A stretch of DNA of 7,251 nucleotides from an uncultured Oscillospiraceae bacterium (lineage in GTDB: Bacteria > Bacillota > Clostridia > Oscillospirales > Ruminococcaceae): the NCBI GenBank assembly GCA_900547015.1, contig URFD01000082.1, forward strand, positions 1 to 7,251. Reading direction: 5' to 3'. Position numbers and translations under genes: made by a program. Positions within the stretch are counted from its first letter, which is position 1. Each line of letters starts with the position of its first letter. The notes under the pieces are model-generated. The model saw only the letters and a program-made list of their open reading frames with translations, ran no database searches and had not been told where the DNA came from. Positions 1 through 5,931 of the stretch are shown piece by piece.

Positions 1-485
1 CGGTTCCGGTCCAAAAATGGGTTTGCTGGATTGACCCCGAAACCGGGGAAATTTCCTCCCGGCGGCGTTCCCCGAAAAAAAATGCCGAGCTTTCTCTGTT
101 TCGAGAGCTGTACAGCATCCTCGACCTGCTCTGGCCGGACAACCTTTCCATCACGCTGGCGCTGTTGGAAAGCGAAGAATACCGCCTGCTCGATGGTTGG
201 GGAGCAGATGGAAAGCGAGGCTCTAACCGTGCCGAGATGGTTCCGCTTCGCCTGCTGGGGGAAATTCCTCTGCAAAAGCCGCAGGATTTGCTTCTGCTCC
301 TGCCCGAAGGGCTGCCACCGACCTTTACCTCCTCGGACATGAAGTCTGTGACCCGCCTCAATCCCCGCCAGACCTCCTATCTCATCTTGGTGCTGAACCG
401 TCTGGGGCTGATTGAACGCTGTGGAAAGCAGGGTCGCTCCTATCTCTATCGGATTTCCGGCAATTCGCAGGATGGATCTCTATGA
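1..485 (+). CDS. C-terminal part of an uncharacterised protein ending in a winged-helix-like domain (5' end outside window)
   Basis: The frame is open from the window edge (first full codon at base 3) to a TGA at 483-485, giving 160 visible residues; the real start lies upstream. I do not recognise a characterised family. Residues 5-25 hold a K-W-V-x-W-x-D-P-E-T-G-E motif followed by a basic R/K/S/P stretch. Residues 57-75 hold a conserved-looking E-E-Y-R-L-L-D-G-W segment followed by K-R-G-S-N-R. Residues about 96-152 read as a winged helix: a leucine-rich helix, a T/S-capped helix, a putative recognition helix (P-R-Q-T-S-Y-L-I-L-V-L-N-R-L-G-L-I), then a basic hairpin (G-K-Q-G-R-S-Y-L-Y-R). 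This suggests DNA binding, but that is inference. No signal peptide or membrane segment is visible. No terminator follows the stop; the next gene has its own promoter 28 bases downstream. Confidence 0.75.
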   Translation, partial: VPVQKWVCWIDPETGEISSRRRSPKKNAELSLFRELYSILDLLWPDNLSITLALLESEEYRLLDGWGADGKRGSNRAEMVPLRLLGEIPLQKPQDLLLLLPEGLPPTFTSSDMKSVTRLNPRQTSYLILVLNRLGLIERCGKQGRSYLYRISGNSQDGSL

Positions 486-513
486 TTTCAACCGAAAAAA
501 GCAGGAAATCGAC

Positions 514-541
514 TTGCAAAATAGCCAGAGTGCGCTATAAT
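514..541 (+). promoter_or_regulatory. Sigma-A-type promoter for the aminotransferase gene
   Basis: The -35 candidate TTGCAA (514-519) is separated by 16 bases from a perfect TATAAT -10 (536-541). The predicted transcript would start near 548 and carry a leader of about 42 nt. The only ribosome-binding match is a modest TTAGGAA ending 7-8 bases before the ATG at 591. The -35 matches TTGACA at four of six positions. Confidence 0.7.
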
Positions 542-590
542 AAGTCTATCGCATTGAAGCGTTAAAGCTCTCAAATTTAGGAATCGCCCT

Positions 591-1781
591 ATGATCTCAC
601 AAAAAATGGAACATCTCGTCAAAAACAGCTCGGTCATTCGGGCAATGTTTGAGGAGGGCAGCCGTCTTGCCTCAATTTACGGCGCTGAAAATGTCTTTGA
701 TTTCAGCATCGGCAACCCCAGCGTCACCCCACCTGACGAGGTTCGACAGGCCATTACGGAAATTCTGTCGGAGGAAAATCCGCTGACCGTCCACGGATAT
801 ATGAACAATTCCGGCTACCCCGAGGTTCGGCAGGCCATCGCCGAGCATCTCAATCGCCAGCACAACTGTTGCTTGAGCAGTGAAAACATCATCATGACCT
901 GCGGAGCGGCCGGAGGATTGAATGTTGTCCTCAAGACGCTGCTCAATCCCGGCGATGAGGTGATTGTATTTTCGCCCTTCTTCGGAGAATATGCCAACTA
1001 CATCCACAACTTCGATGGACGCATGGTGGTTGTTCCGACCAATCCCGAAACCTTTCTTCCGGAGATTCCCCGTCTGGAAGCTGCCATCACGGCACGCACC
1101 CGCGCTCTGATTCTGAACACCCCGAACAATCCAACCGGTGTCATCTACCCGGCAGAGCTGCTCGCCGAGATTGCCCATCTGCTGACCCAAAAGGAGCAGG
1201 AATTCGGCTCCCCCATCTATGTGATTTCGGATGAGCCCTATCGGGAAATCGTATACGACGATGCCAAGGTTCCGTATGTGCTCGATTATTTCCGCAACGG
1301 TGTAATTGGCTATTCCTACAGCAAATCCCTTTCTCTTCCCGGAGAACGAATCGGCTATCTGGTGGTCAACAACAAGATGGACGATTTGGAAAACGTCCTT
1401 GCCGCGCTGAATGTTGCAACCCGAATCCTCGGCTTTGTCAACGCACCCTCCCTCTTTCAGAAGGTGGTTGCACGGATTCAGGATGTGCAGGTGGATGCCG
1501 ACATCTACCGCCAGAACCGCGACCTGCTCTATGAGCATCTGACCGGTCTGGGCTTTTCCTGCGTCAAGCCGCAGGGAGCCTTCTACCTCTTCCCCGAGGC
1601 GCCGGGCGGAGACGACAAGTCCTTCTGCGAGCTTGCCAAGCAGTATCACATCTTGCTGGTACCCGGCTCCTCCTTCGGCTGTCTGGGGCATTTCCGCCTT
1701 TCCTACTGCGTCAGCCGGGAACAGATTTTGCGCTCGCTGCCTGCCTTCGAGCAGCTGGCAGCCAAAGTATTCTCCAAGTAA
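591..1781 (+). CDS. Pyridoxal phosphate-dependent aminotransferase, class I/II (fold type I)
   Basis: The 396-residue protein has the full length and motif order of the aspartate-aminotransferase superfamily, a cytosolic group that moves amino groups between amino acids and 2-oxo acids using PLP. Visible landmarks are S-I-G-N-P near residue 41, the phosphate-binding G-A-A-G-G loop at 105-109, N-N-P-T-G with N180 expected to contact the PLP ring oxygen, and D214 and Y217 in S-D-E-P-Y, D214 pairing with the pyridine nitrogen. K245 in S-Y-S-K-S is the Schiff-base lysine, followed by R253 in G-E-R-I-G; R369 in F-R-L-S-Y is the usual substrate-carboxylate arginine. All catalytic positions look intact. 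Substrate cannot be assigned; aspartate, alanine or aromatic acids are all possible. It has its own promoter and terminator, so it is probably monocistronic. The ATG at 591 is chosen for its leader and the natural N-terminal extension; its Shine-Dalgarno is weak. Confidence 0.95.
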   Translation: MISQKMEHLVKNSSVIRAMFEEGSRLASIYGAENVFDFSIGNPSVTPPDEVRQAITEILSEENPLTVHGYMNNSGYPEVRQAIAEHLNRQHNCCLSSENIIMTCGAAGGLNVVLKTLLNPGDEVIVFSPFFGEYANYIHNFDGRMVVVPTNPETFLPEIPRLEAAITARTRALILNTPNNPTGVIYPAELLAEIAHLLTQKEQEFGSPIYVISDEPYREIVYDDAKVPYVLDYFRNGVIGYSYSKSLSLPGERIGYLVVNNKMDDLENVLAALNVATRILGFVNAPSLFQKVVARIQDVQVDADIYRQNRDLLYEHLTGLGFSCVKPQGAFYLFPEAPGGDDKSFCELAKQYHILLVPGSSFGCLGHFRLSYCVSREQILRSLPAFEQLAAKVFSK

Positions 1782-1796
1782 GCCTTTATCCCATCA

Positions 1797-1826
1797 AAAA
1801 AGGACAGCCGGTCGGCTGTCCTTTTT
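1797..1826. terminator. Bidirectional intrinsic terminator between the aminotransferase and ald
   Basis: A perfect 13-bp stem pairs A-tract plus GGACAGCC (1797-1809) with GGCTGTCC plus T-tract (1814-1826) around a GGTC tetraloop. It lies 15 bases after the aminotransferase stop and 10 bases after the ald stop on the other strand. The flanking runs give U tracts in both directions (five on the plus transcript, six on the minus), so one hairpin can end both convergent genes. Confidence 0.92.
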
Positions 1827-1836
1827 GATTCTGTCG

Positions 1837-2949
1837 TTAGAAACATTCGTGAATGTCTGTGTATTCCATCTTGAAGCTGTCCGCTACGTTCTTATAGGTC
1901 AGCTTGCCGTCATAGGTGTTGACCGCGGAATAAACCAGCTCGTTCTTATGGCAGGCAGCCTCCAGACCATGTTCTGCCAGCAGCAGGCCGTAGCTCAGGG
2001 TCGCATTGGTCAGCGCGATGGTAGAGGTTCTTGGAACTGCACCCGGCATATTGCCAACGCAGTAGTGAACAACGCCGTCCACCTTGTAAATCGGGTCATC
2101 ATGATAGGTCATTTGGGTGGTTTCGCAGCAGCCGCCTTGGTCAACCGCCACATCGACAATGACCGAGCCCGGACGCATCTCGCGCAGATAGGAGCGCTTG
2201 ATCAGCTTCGGAGCCTTCTTGCCCGGAATCAGAACCGCACCAATGACCAGGTCGGCTTCCTTGAGGGCATTCTCGATATTGACATCGTTCGAATAAAGTG
2301 TCTGAATCCTTGCACCGAAAATATCATCCAGATATTCCAGACGATGGATATTGATGTCCATGATGGTGACATTGGCTCCCATGCCAACCGCAATCTTGCA
2401 GGCATTGGTGCCAACACTGCCGCCGCCCAGAATGACGACATTGGCTTTTGGAGTTCCCGGCACACCGGAGAGCAGAACGCCGGAGCCGCCGTACAGCTTC
2501 TCCAGATATTTTGCACCCTCCTGCACGCTCAGTCGGCCCGCAATCTGGCTCATCGGCGCCAGCAGAGGCAGGTATCCGCTCTTGTCTGCCAGCGTTTCAT
2601 AGGCAACTCCGGAAACACCCGACTCCAGCATCGCATCGGTCAGGGCGCGGTCTGCGGCCAGATGCAGATAGGTGTAGATGATCTGCCCCTTGCGGAAGTA
2701 GGGGTACTCGTCGGGAAGCGGTTCCTTTACCTTGACAATCATGTCTGCGGTTGCCCACACTTCGCGGGCAGTTTCTAGGATAATCGCACCGGCTTTGACA
2801 TAGTCTTCGGTCATAAAGCCGGAACCAACGCCTGCGTTGCGCTCGATGTATACCTGATGTCCTGCTGCAACATAGCTCTTGACGTTATCCGGGGTCAAAC
2901 CGATTCGATACTCATATTTTTTAATTTCCTTAACGCTTCCGATTTTCAT
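1837..2949 (-). CDS. ald: Alanine dehydrogenase (NAD-dependent)
   Basis: This cytosolic enzyme interconverts L-alanine and pyruvate plus ammonia with NAD(H). The 370-residue length is standard. Family catalytic and substrate residues fall at their textbook positions: R15, K75, H96 and D270 (numbering known from the characterised mycobacterial and Bacillus-type enzymes). The Rossmann dinucleotide loop G-G-G-S-V-G is at 175-180 with D198 at the end of the next strand, which explains NAD preference. The V-D-Q-G-G-C segment (269-274) and H-Y-C-V-x-N-M-P-G-A-V-P-R (295-307) are also characteristic. The frame opens earlier at a GTG (2964), but that codon overlaps the GTGAGG Shine-Dalgarno; starting at the ATG at 2949 gives the family's usual M-K-I-G N-terminus. 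It is convergent with the aminotransferase and divergent from glgB, with its own promoter, so likely monocistronic. No truncation or odd residue is visible. Confidence 0.97.
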   Translation of the reverse strand: MKIGSVKEIKKYEYRIGLTPDNVKSYVAAGHQVYIERNAGVGSGFMTEDYVKAGAIILETAREVWATADMIVKVKEPLPDEYPYFRKGQIIYTYLHLAADRALTDAMLESGVSGVAYETLADKSGYLPLLAPMSQIAGRLSVQEGAKYLEKLYGGSGVLLSGVPGTPKANVVILGGGSVGTNACKIAVGMGANVTIMDINIHRLEYLDDIFGARIQTLYSNDVNIENALKEADLVIGAVLIPGKKAPKLIKRSYLREMRPGSVIVDVAVDQGGCCETTQMTYHDDPIYKVDGVVHYCVGNMPGAVPRTSTIALTNATLSYGLLLAEHGLEAACHKNELVYSAVNTYDGKLTYKNVADSFKMEYTDIHECF

Positions 2950-2958
2950 AAACTCTGG

Positions 2959-2963
2959 CCTCA
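2959..2963 (-). promoter_or_regulatory. Ribosome binding site that fixes the ald start
   Basis: On the minus strand GTGAGG sits nine bases before the ATG at 2949. It overlaps the upstream GTG codon (2964-2962), so that GTG is unlikely to be the initiator. Confidence 0.7.
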
Positions 2964-3010
2964 CTTTCTTCCAAGACGTTCCTAAGATACTCCATTGAGT
3001 TCTTGCTCCT

Positions 3011-3040
3011 ATTATACAATATCAATATAATTCTTTGCAA
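3011..3040 (-). promoter_or_regulatory. Promoter for ald
   Basis: Reading the minus strand, TTGCAA (3040-3035) is followed after 18 bases by a perfect TATAAT (3016-3011). Transcription would begin near 3004, leaving a leader of about 55 nt before the ATG. The -35 is the same hexamer as in the aminotransferase promoter at 514. Confidence 0.65.
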
Positions 3041-3049
3041 GAGTTGATA
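3020..3049. promoter_or_regulatory. Inverted repeat TATCAA/TTGATA spanning the ald -35 region, possible operator
   Basis: TATCAA at 3020-3025 is mirrored by TTGATA at 3044-3049 with 18 bases between, and the centre falls at the edge of the palindromic TTGCAA -35 box (3035-3040). The spacing and placement would suit a dimeric regulator. The arms are only six bases and the region is AT-rich, so chance is a real alternative. Confidence 0.25.
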
Positions 3050-3107
3050 ATAATTTGTCATATATTTCTTTTTTCCTCAACAAGCTGACTTTTCGTCATT
3101 TTACTTC

Positions 3108-3136
3108 TGTTCAAAGTTCTAAATATTGGTTATAAT
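3108..3136 (+). promoter_or_regulatory. Promoter for glgB
   Basis: A perfect TATAAT at 3131-3136 lies 60 bases before the glgB ATG. The -35 is poor: TGTTCA (3108-3113, 17-base spacer) or TTCAAA (3110-3115, 15-base spacer). A T-rich tract at about 3061-3075 lies further upstream. Transcription would start near 3143. Confidence 0.55.
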
Positions 3137-3151
3137 GGAATTGACCGACAC

Positions 3152-3177
3152 GCGCGCGTATCCTGCACGGTGCGCGC
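3152..3177 (+). promoter_or_regulatory. GC hairpin in the predicted glgB leader
   Basis: GCGCGC at 3152-3157 can pair with GCGCGC at 3172-3177; two further G-U pairs extend the stem to eight pairs around a 10-base loop. It lies just upstream of the Shine-Dalgarno (from 3183) and no U tract follows, so it is not a terminator. It could stabilise the mRNA 5' end or affect ribosome access. The strong GC block stands out in an otherwise AT-rich intergenic region. Confidence 0.4.
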
Positions 3178-3182
3178 TCAAG

Positions 3183-3190
3183 AAAGGTGG
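3183..3190 (+). promoter_or_regulatory. Ribosome binding site that fixes the glgB start
   Basis: AAAGGTGG ends six bases before the ATG at 3197, an excellent Shine-Dalgarno. An in-frame GTG at 3170 lies upstream of this site and inside the leader hairpin, so the ATG is the better start. Confidence 0.8.
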
Positions 3191-3196
3191 AACAGG

Positions 3197-5014
3197 ATGA
3201 ACTGCGAAAACATCATCTCATACCTGCGAGGGCATTCTTCACAGGGCTATCAGGAATTTGGCGCACACCCGGTCTGGGAGGACCACCAGCATCAGGTGCG
3301 CTTCACCGTCTATGCCCCTCAGGCTGCCAATGTCACCCTCATCGGCGACTTTAATCAGTGGCATCCCTGGCAGATGCAGCGTCTGGAGTGCGGAGTCTGG
3401 ACACTGGTTTCCCCCGAGCCCAAGGAGGGGGACTACTATAAATATCAAATCACGACCGCACAGGGCGAGGTCTGTGACCGGGCTGACCCCTTTGCTTTTT
3501 ATAGCGAGCTGCGCCCCAACAATGCCTCCATCGTTTGCAGTCTGGAGCATCACCGCTGGGCAGACCAGAGCTGGATGGCGCAGAGGAGCAAAAATTTCAA
3601 CCGTCCCTTGAGCATCTACGAGGTTCACGCCGGCTCTTGGAGAATCAAGGACGCACCGGGAAGCAGCCGCTTCTATTCCTATGACGAGCTGGCAGACCAG
3701 CTGATTCCCTATCTTCAGCAGATGGGATATACCCACCTTGAGCTTCTCCCACTGACCGAGCATCCTCTGGATGCCTCTTGGGGCTATCAGGTGTCCGGAT
3801 ATTTCAGCGCAACCAGCCGCTACGGCAGCCCGGAGCAGCTGATGCAGTTGGTAGACCGTTGTCATCAAGCCGAAATCGGGGTCATTCTGGACTTTGTTCC
3901 GGCGCATTTTGTGCGGGATTTCCATGCCCTGCACCTGTTCGACGGCAGCTGTCTGTATGAGCCGGACGACCCCAACCGCCGCTATACCCAGTGGGACACC
4001 GCGCTGTTTGATTTCACCAAGCCCCATGTCATCAGCTTCCTGCTGTCCTCCCTAAATTTCTGGCTTACCGTCTATCATTTTGACGGAATCCGCTACGATG
4101 CGGTCTCCAATCTGATTTACCGCAACGGCAAAAAGGAGGACGGGCTCAACGACGAGGGGCTGTGGTTTTTGCGATTGGTCAACTACACCCTTCAGCAGGA
4201 GCATCCCGATGCCATGCTGATTGCCGAGGATTCCAGCGACTACCTGAAGGTCACCGCTCCGGTGGTCTATGGAGGGCTGGGCTTTGACTATAAGTGGAAT
4301 CTGGGCTGGATGCACGACACGCTGGATTATTTTGCGACCCCGTTCGAGCAGCGCGCCGGGATGAAAAACCGCCTGCTGTTTTCCATGAGCTATTTTTACA
4401 ACGACATCTTTCTGCTTCCTCTTTCCCACGACGAGGTGGTTCACGGAAAGCACAGCATCATCGACAAGCTGTGGGGCACCTATGAACAGAAGTTTGCCCA
4501 GCTGCGCTGTCTTTATTTATACCTGTTCTTCCACCCCGGCAAAAAACTCTCCTTTATGGGCAACGAGCTGGCGGAATTTTTGGAGTGGAGCGAGGAAAAA
4601 CAGCTGGGCTGGAACCTTCTGGACTACCCTGCCCATCAGGATTTCCACCGCTTCATGCAGAAGCTGGGCGCACTGTATCAAAATCACCCGGCACTGTGGG
4701 AGCAGGACTACGACAGCCGCTTCTTCCGCTGGCTGGATATGGGTCAGCGCTTTCCGGAAACCTTCTCCATCCTGCGCAGCAGCAAGGACGGCAAGGAGGT
4801 TCTGATGGTGATGAATCTTTCCGACCAGCCTCGCATGGGCTATCGTCTCCAGAGCGAGGAGCAGTCGGACTACACCCTCCTGCTTGCGAGCTGGCAAGCA
4901 GCACCCAAGACCCTGTCATCTGTACTGGCAACCTGCGGCTGGCAGACGATGTTTGACCTGCCTGCCTTGAGCTGTGCGGCATTTGAACGAACTCATCCCA
5001 ATGCGGACGAATAA
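3197..5014 (+). CDS. glgB: 1,4-alpha-glucan branching enzyme (GH13), short form
   Basis: The enzyme cuts alpha-1,4-glucan chains and re-attaches them through alpha-1,6 bonds, making branch points in glycogen in the cytosol. The 605-residue protein has an N-terminal CBM48 domain (about 25-110, with G-D-F-N-x-W at 50-55), a GH13 barrel (about 135-500) and a C-terminal all-beta domain. The GH13 signature regions are intact: D-F-V-P-A-H (232-237); G-I-R-Y-D-A-V with nucleophile D301 and R299; I-A-E-D with acid/base E344; and L-S-H-D-E-V-V-H-G-K with H411 and D412. It is shorter than the roughly 630-730 residues of many GlgBs and lacks the extra N-terminal module of the enterobacterial form, as in many Clostridia. 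No other glycogen genes adjoin it, so it is an orphan here. No terminator lies before the next gene 92 bases on. Start choice rests on the Shine-Dalgarno at 3183-3190. Confidence 0.96.
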   Translation: MNCENIISYLRGHSSQGYQEFGAHPVWEDHQHQVRFTVYAPQAANVTLIGDFNQWHPWQMQRLECGVWTLVSPEPKEGDYYKYQITTAQGEVCDRADPFAFYSELRPNNASIVCSLEHHRWADQSWMAQRSKNFNRPLSIYEVHAGSWRIKDAPGSSRFYSYDELADQLIPYLQQMGYTHLELLPLTEHPLDASWGYQVSGYFSATSRYGSPEQLMQLVDRCHQAEIGVILDFVPAHFVRDFHALHLFDGSCLYEPDDPNRRYTQWDTALFDFTKPHVISFLLSSLNFWLTVYHFDGIRYDAVSNLIYRNGKKEDGLNDEGLWFLRLVNYTLQQEHPDAMLIAEDSSDYLKVTAPVVYGGLGFDYKWNLGWMHDTLDYFATPFEQRAGMKNRLLFSMSYFYNDIFLLPLSHDEVVHGKHSIIDKLWGTYEQKFAQLRCLYLYLFFHPGKKLSFMGNELAEFLEWSEEKQLGWNLLDYPAHQDFHRFMQKLGALYQNHPALWEQDYDSRFFRWLDMGQRFPETFSILRSSKDGKEVLMVMNLSDQPRMGYRLQSEEQSDYTLLLASWQAAPKTLSSVLATCGWQTMFDLPALSCAAFERTHPNADE

Positions 5015-5051
5015 AAATTCATCCTTTCTTCATCCTCTTTCCTGCGAAACA

Positions 5052-5060
5052 TGATAGAAT
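5052..5060 (+). promoter_or_regulatory. Possible extended -10 promoter for the lipoprotein gene
   Basis: TGATAGAAT at 5052-5060 fits the extended -10 pattern TGnTATAAT with one mismatch. No convincing -35 is seen about 17 bases upstream. Since no terminator follows glgB, read-through from glgB is an alternative or additional source of transcript. Confidence 0.35.
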
Positions 5061-5094
5061 CGGGAGGAAGAATTTTCCTTAGCCATCAGAAAAT

Positions 5095-5098
5095 GGAG
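5095..5098 (+). promoter_or_regulatory. Ribosome binding site that fixes the lipoprotein start
   Basis: GGAG lies eight bases before the ATG at 5107. The upstream in-frame GTG (5098) overlaps this site, so it is not the likely initiator. Confidence 0.65.
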
Positions 5099-5106
5099 TG
5101 ATACCC

Positions 5107-5865
5107 ATGAAAAATTTTCCAAAACGAATCCTGCTTGCGCTGCTACTTTCTGTCTCGATTCTGGGACTTGCCGCCTGCTCCGCAACCGAAACTACCGACC
5201 CTGCTGTTCAGGAGGAATCGGTTTCTGCAACAGAGCCAAAACCGTCCACCGAAGCCAAAGAGGACGACTCGCTGGCTGCACGGTGTTCCAAGGTCTGGGA
5301 ACAGAAATGGGCAGAGATTGAGCTGGACGGTGTTGTCAGCAATCTGGAAGGGCGCATTTTCAGCGTCGATTTTGACAACGACCAAACCGACGAGCTGGTT
5401 TTTCTTTACGATGACGATGTCTCCTATCAAGGAGTGGTCTACCGTCTTGGTGATTCCATCGAGGAGCTGGGCGGATTTACCGTCTCGAACACCGGCTCCG
5501 AATTTTCCTTTTCCCTGTACGAAAACCCGCAGGGAAATGTTCTGTACCACAAGGCAGAGCGCACCCACGAGGCAGATGGCAGCGGAACAGAAACTGAGGA
5601 GAGCTTCATCCGTCTTGCGGACGGAGCCTTGATTCAGGAAAGCCTGTACTCCACCGACTACAACGGTGACGTGACCTACTACGACAGCATGGCTGCCGGA
5701 GCGAACGAGCTCAACGAGGAGGACTACGAGCTGTTGCGGATTGGGATGCTGGGAGGCTCCACTCCTGCTAAGACCATCTCCTTCCAGCCCGACGATTTCT
5801 TCGACTGCTCCGACCCAAACGAGGTAACCCAACAGGTCGAACAGCTTCTGAGCCAAAACAGCTAA
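5107..5865 (+). CDS. Predicted lipoprotein of unknown function with an acidic Ca-loop-like motif
   Basis: The 252-residue product starts with a lipoprotein signal: basic K-N-F-P-K-R, a hydrophobic stretch (8-20), then the lipobox L-A-A-C with C24 as the expected lipidated cysteine. This predicts anchoring to the outer face of the cytoplasmic membrane. Residues about 25-55 are a T/S/E/P-rich linker, typical of a surface tether. The remaining domain (about 56-250) is acidic and not a family I can name. Residues 88-96 show D-x-D-x-D-x-x-D-E, followed by L-V-F-L; this resembles calcium-binding loops of EF-hand, dockerin or FG-GAP/VCBS-type repeats (inference). The rest alternates short beta-like strands, as in clostridial lipoproteins that sense or bind outside ligands. 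The start is the ATG placed by GGAG at 5095-5098. It sits 92 bases after glgB and is closed by a strong terminator; a functional link to glycogen is not supported. Confidence 0.85.
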   Translation: MKNFPKRILLALLLSVSILGLAACSATETTDPAVQEESVSATEPKPSTEAKEDDSLAARCSKVWEQKWAEIELDGVVSNLEGRIFSVDFDNDQTDELVFLYDDDVSYQGVVYRLGDSIEELGGFTVSNTGSEFSFSLYENPQGNVLYHKAERTHEADGSGTETEESFIRLADGALIQESLYSTDYNGDVTYYDSMAAGANELNEEDYELLRIGMLGGSTPAKTISFQPDDFFDCSDPNEVTQQVEQLLSQNS

Positions 5866-5878
5866 TTGCACCAAACGC

Positions 5879-5916
5879 AAAAAAGCGAAAGAGCAAATTG
5901 CTCTTTCGCTTTTTTT
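5879..5916. terminator. Bidirectional intrinsic terminator between the lipoprotein gene and cardiolipin synthase
   Basis: A 16-bp perfect stem joins an A6 tract plus GCGAAAGAGC (5879-5894) to GCTCTTTCGC plus a T run (5900-5915/5916) around an AAATT loop. It begins 13 bases after the lipoprotein stop and lies 15 bases beyond the cardiolipin synthase stop on the minus strand. T runs are present for both transcripts (seven on plus, six on minus). Confidence 0.93.
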
Positions 5917-5931
5917 CTTGTATGGCTTTTC

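Noticed and set aside
672..1691. Long minus-strand open frame (339 codons) opposite the aminotransferase
   Set aside because: It mirrors a gene with intact catalytic motifs, its product shows no recognisable domain, and it has no ribosome site. It is a codon-bias shadow.
1633..2778. Plus-strand open frame of 381 codons running from the aminotransferase 3' end through the antisense of ald
   Set aside because: It crosses a strong bidirectional terminator and overlaps two well-identified genes; the translation is low in plausible domain structure.
3086..3098. TGAC-n5-GTCA inverted repeat upstream of glgB
   Set aside because: Four-base arms in a T-rich region are expected by chance and there is no second supporting copy.
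3170..3196. N-terminal extension of GlgB from an in-frame GTG
   Set aside because: The Shine-Dalgarno at 3183-3190 lies inside this extension and serves the ATG at 3197; the added residues do not match the family N-terminus.
2950..3196. Possible riboswitch or small RNA in the divergent ald/glgB region
   Set aside because: Both predicted leaders are only about 55 nt and show no terminator/antiterminator pair or known aptamer core.
3239..4027. Minus-strand open frame of 262 codons inside glgB
   Set aside because: It is antisense to the CBM48 and barrel coding region, with no start signals or family resemblance.
5143..5880. Minus-strand open frame of 245 codons opposite the lipoprotein gene
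   Set aside because: It would start inside the terminator arm at 5879-5884 and has no Shine-Dalgarno; the plus-strand gene has a clear lipobox and ribosome site.
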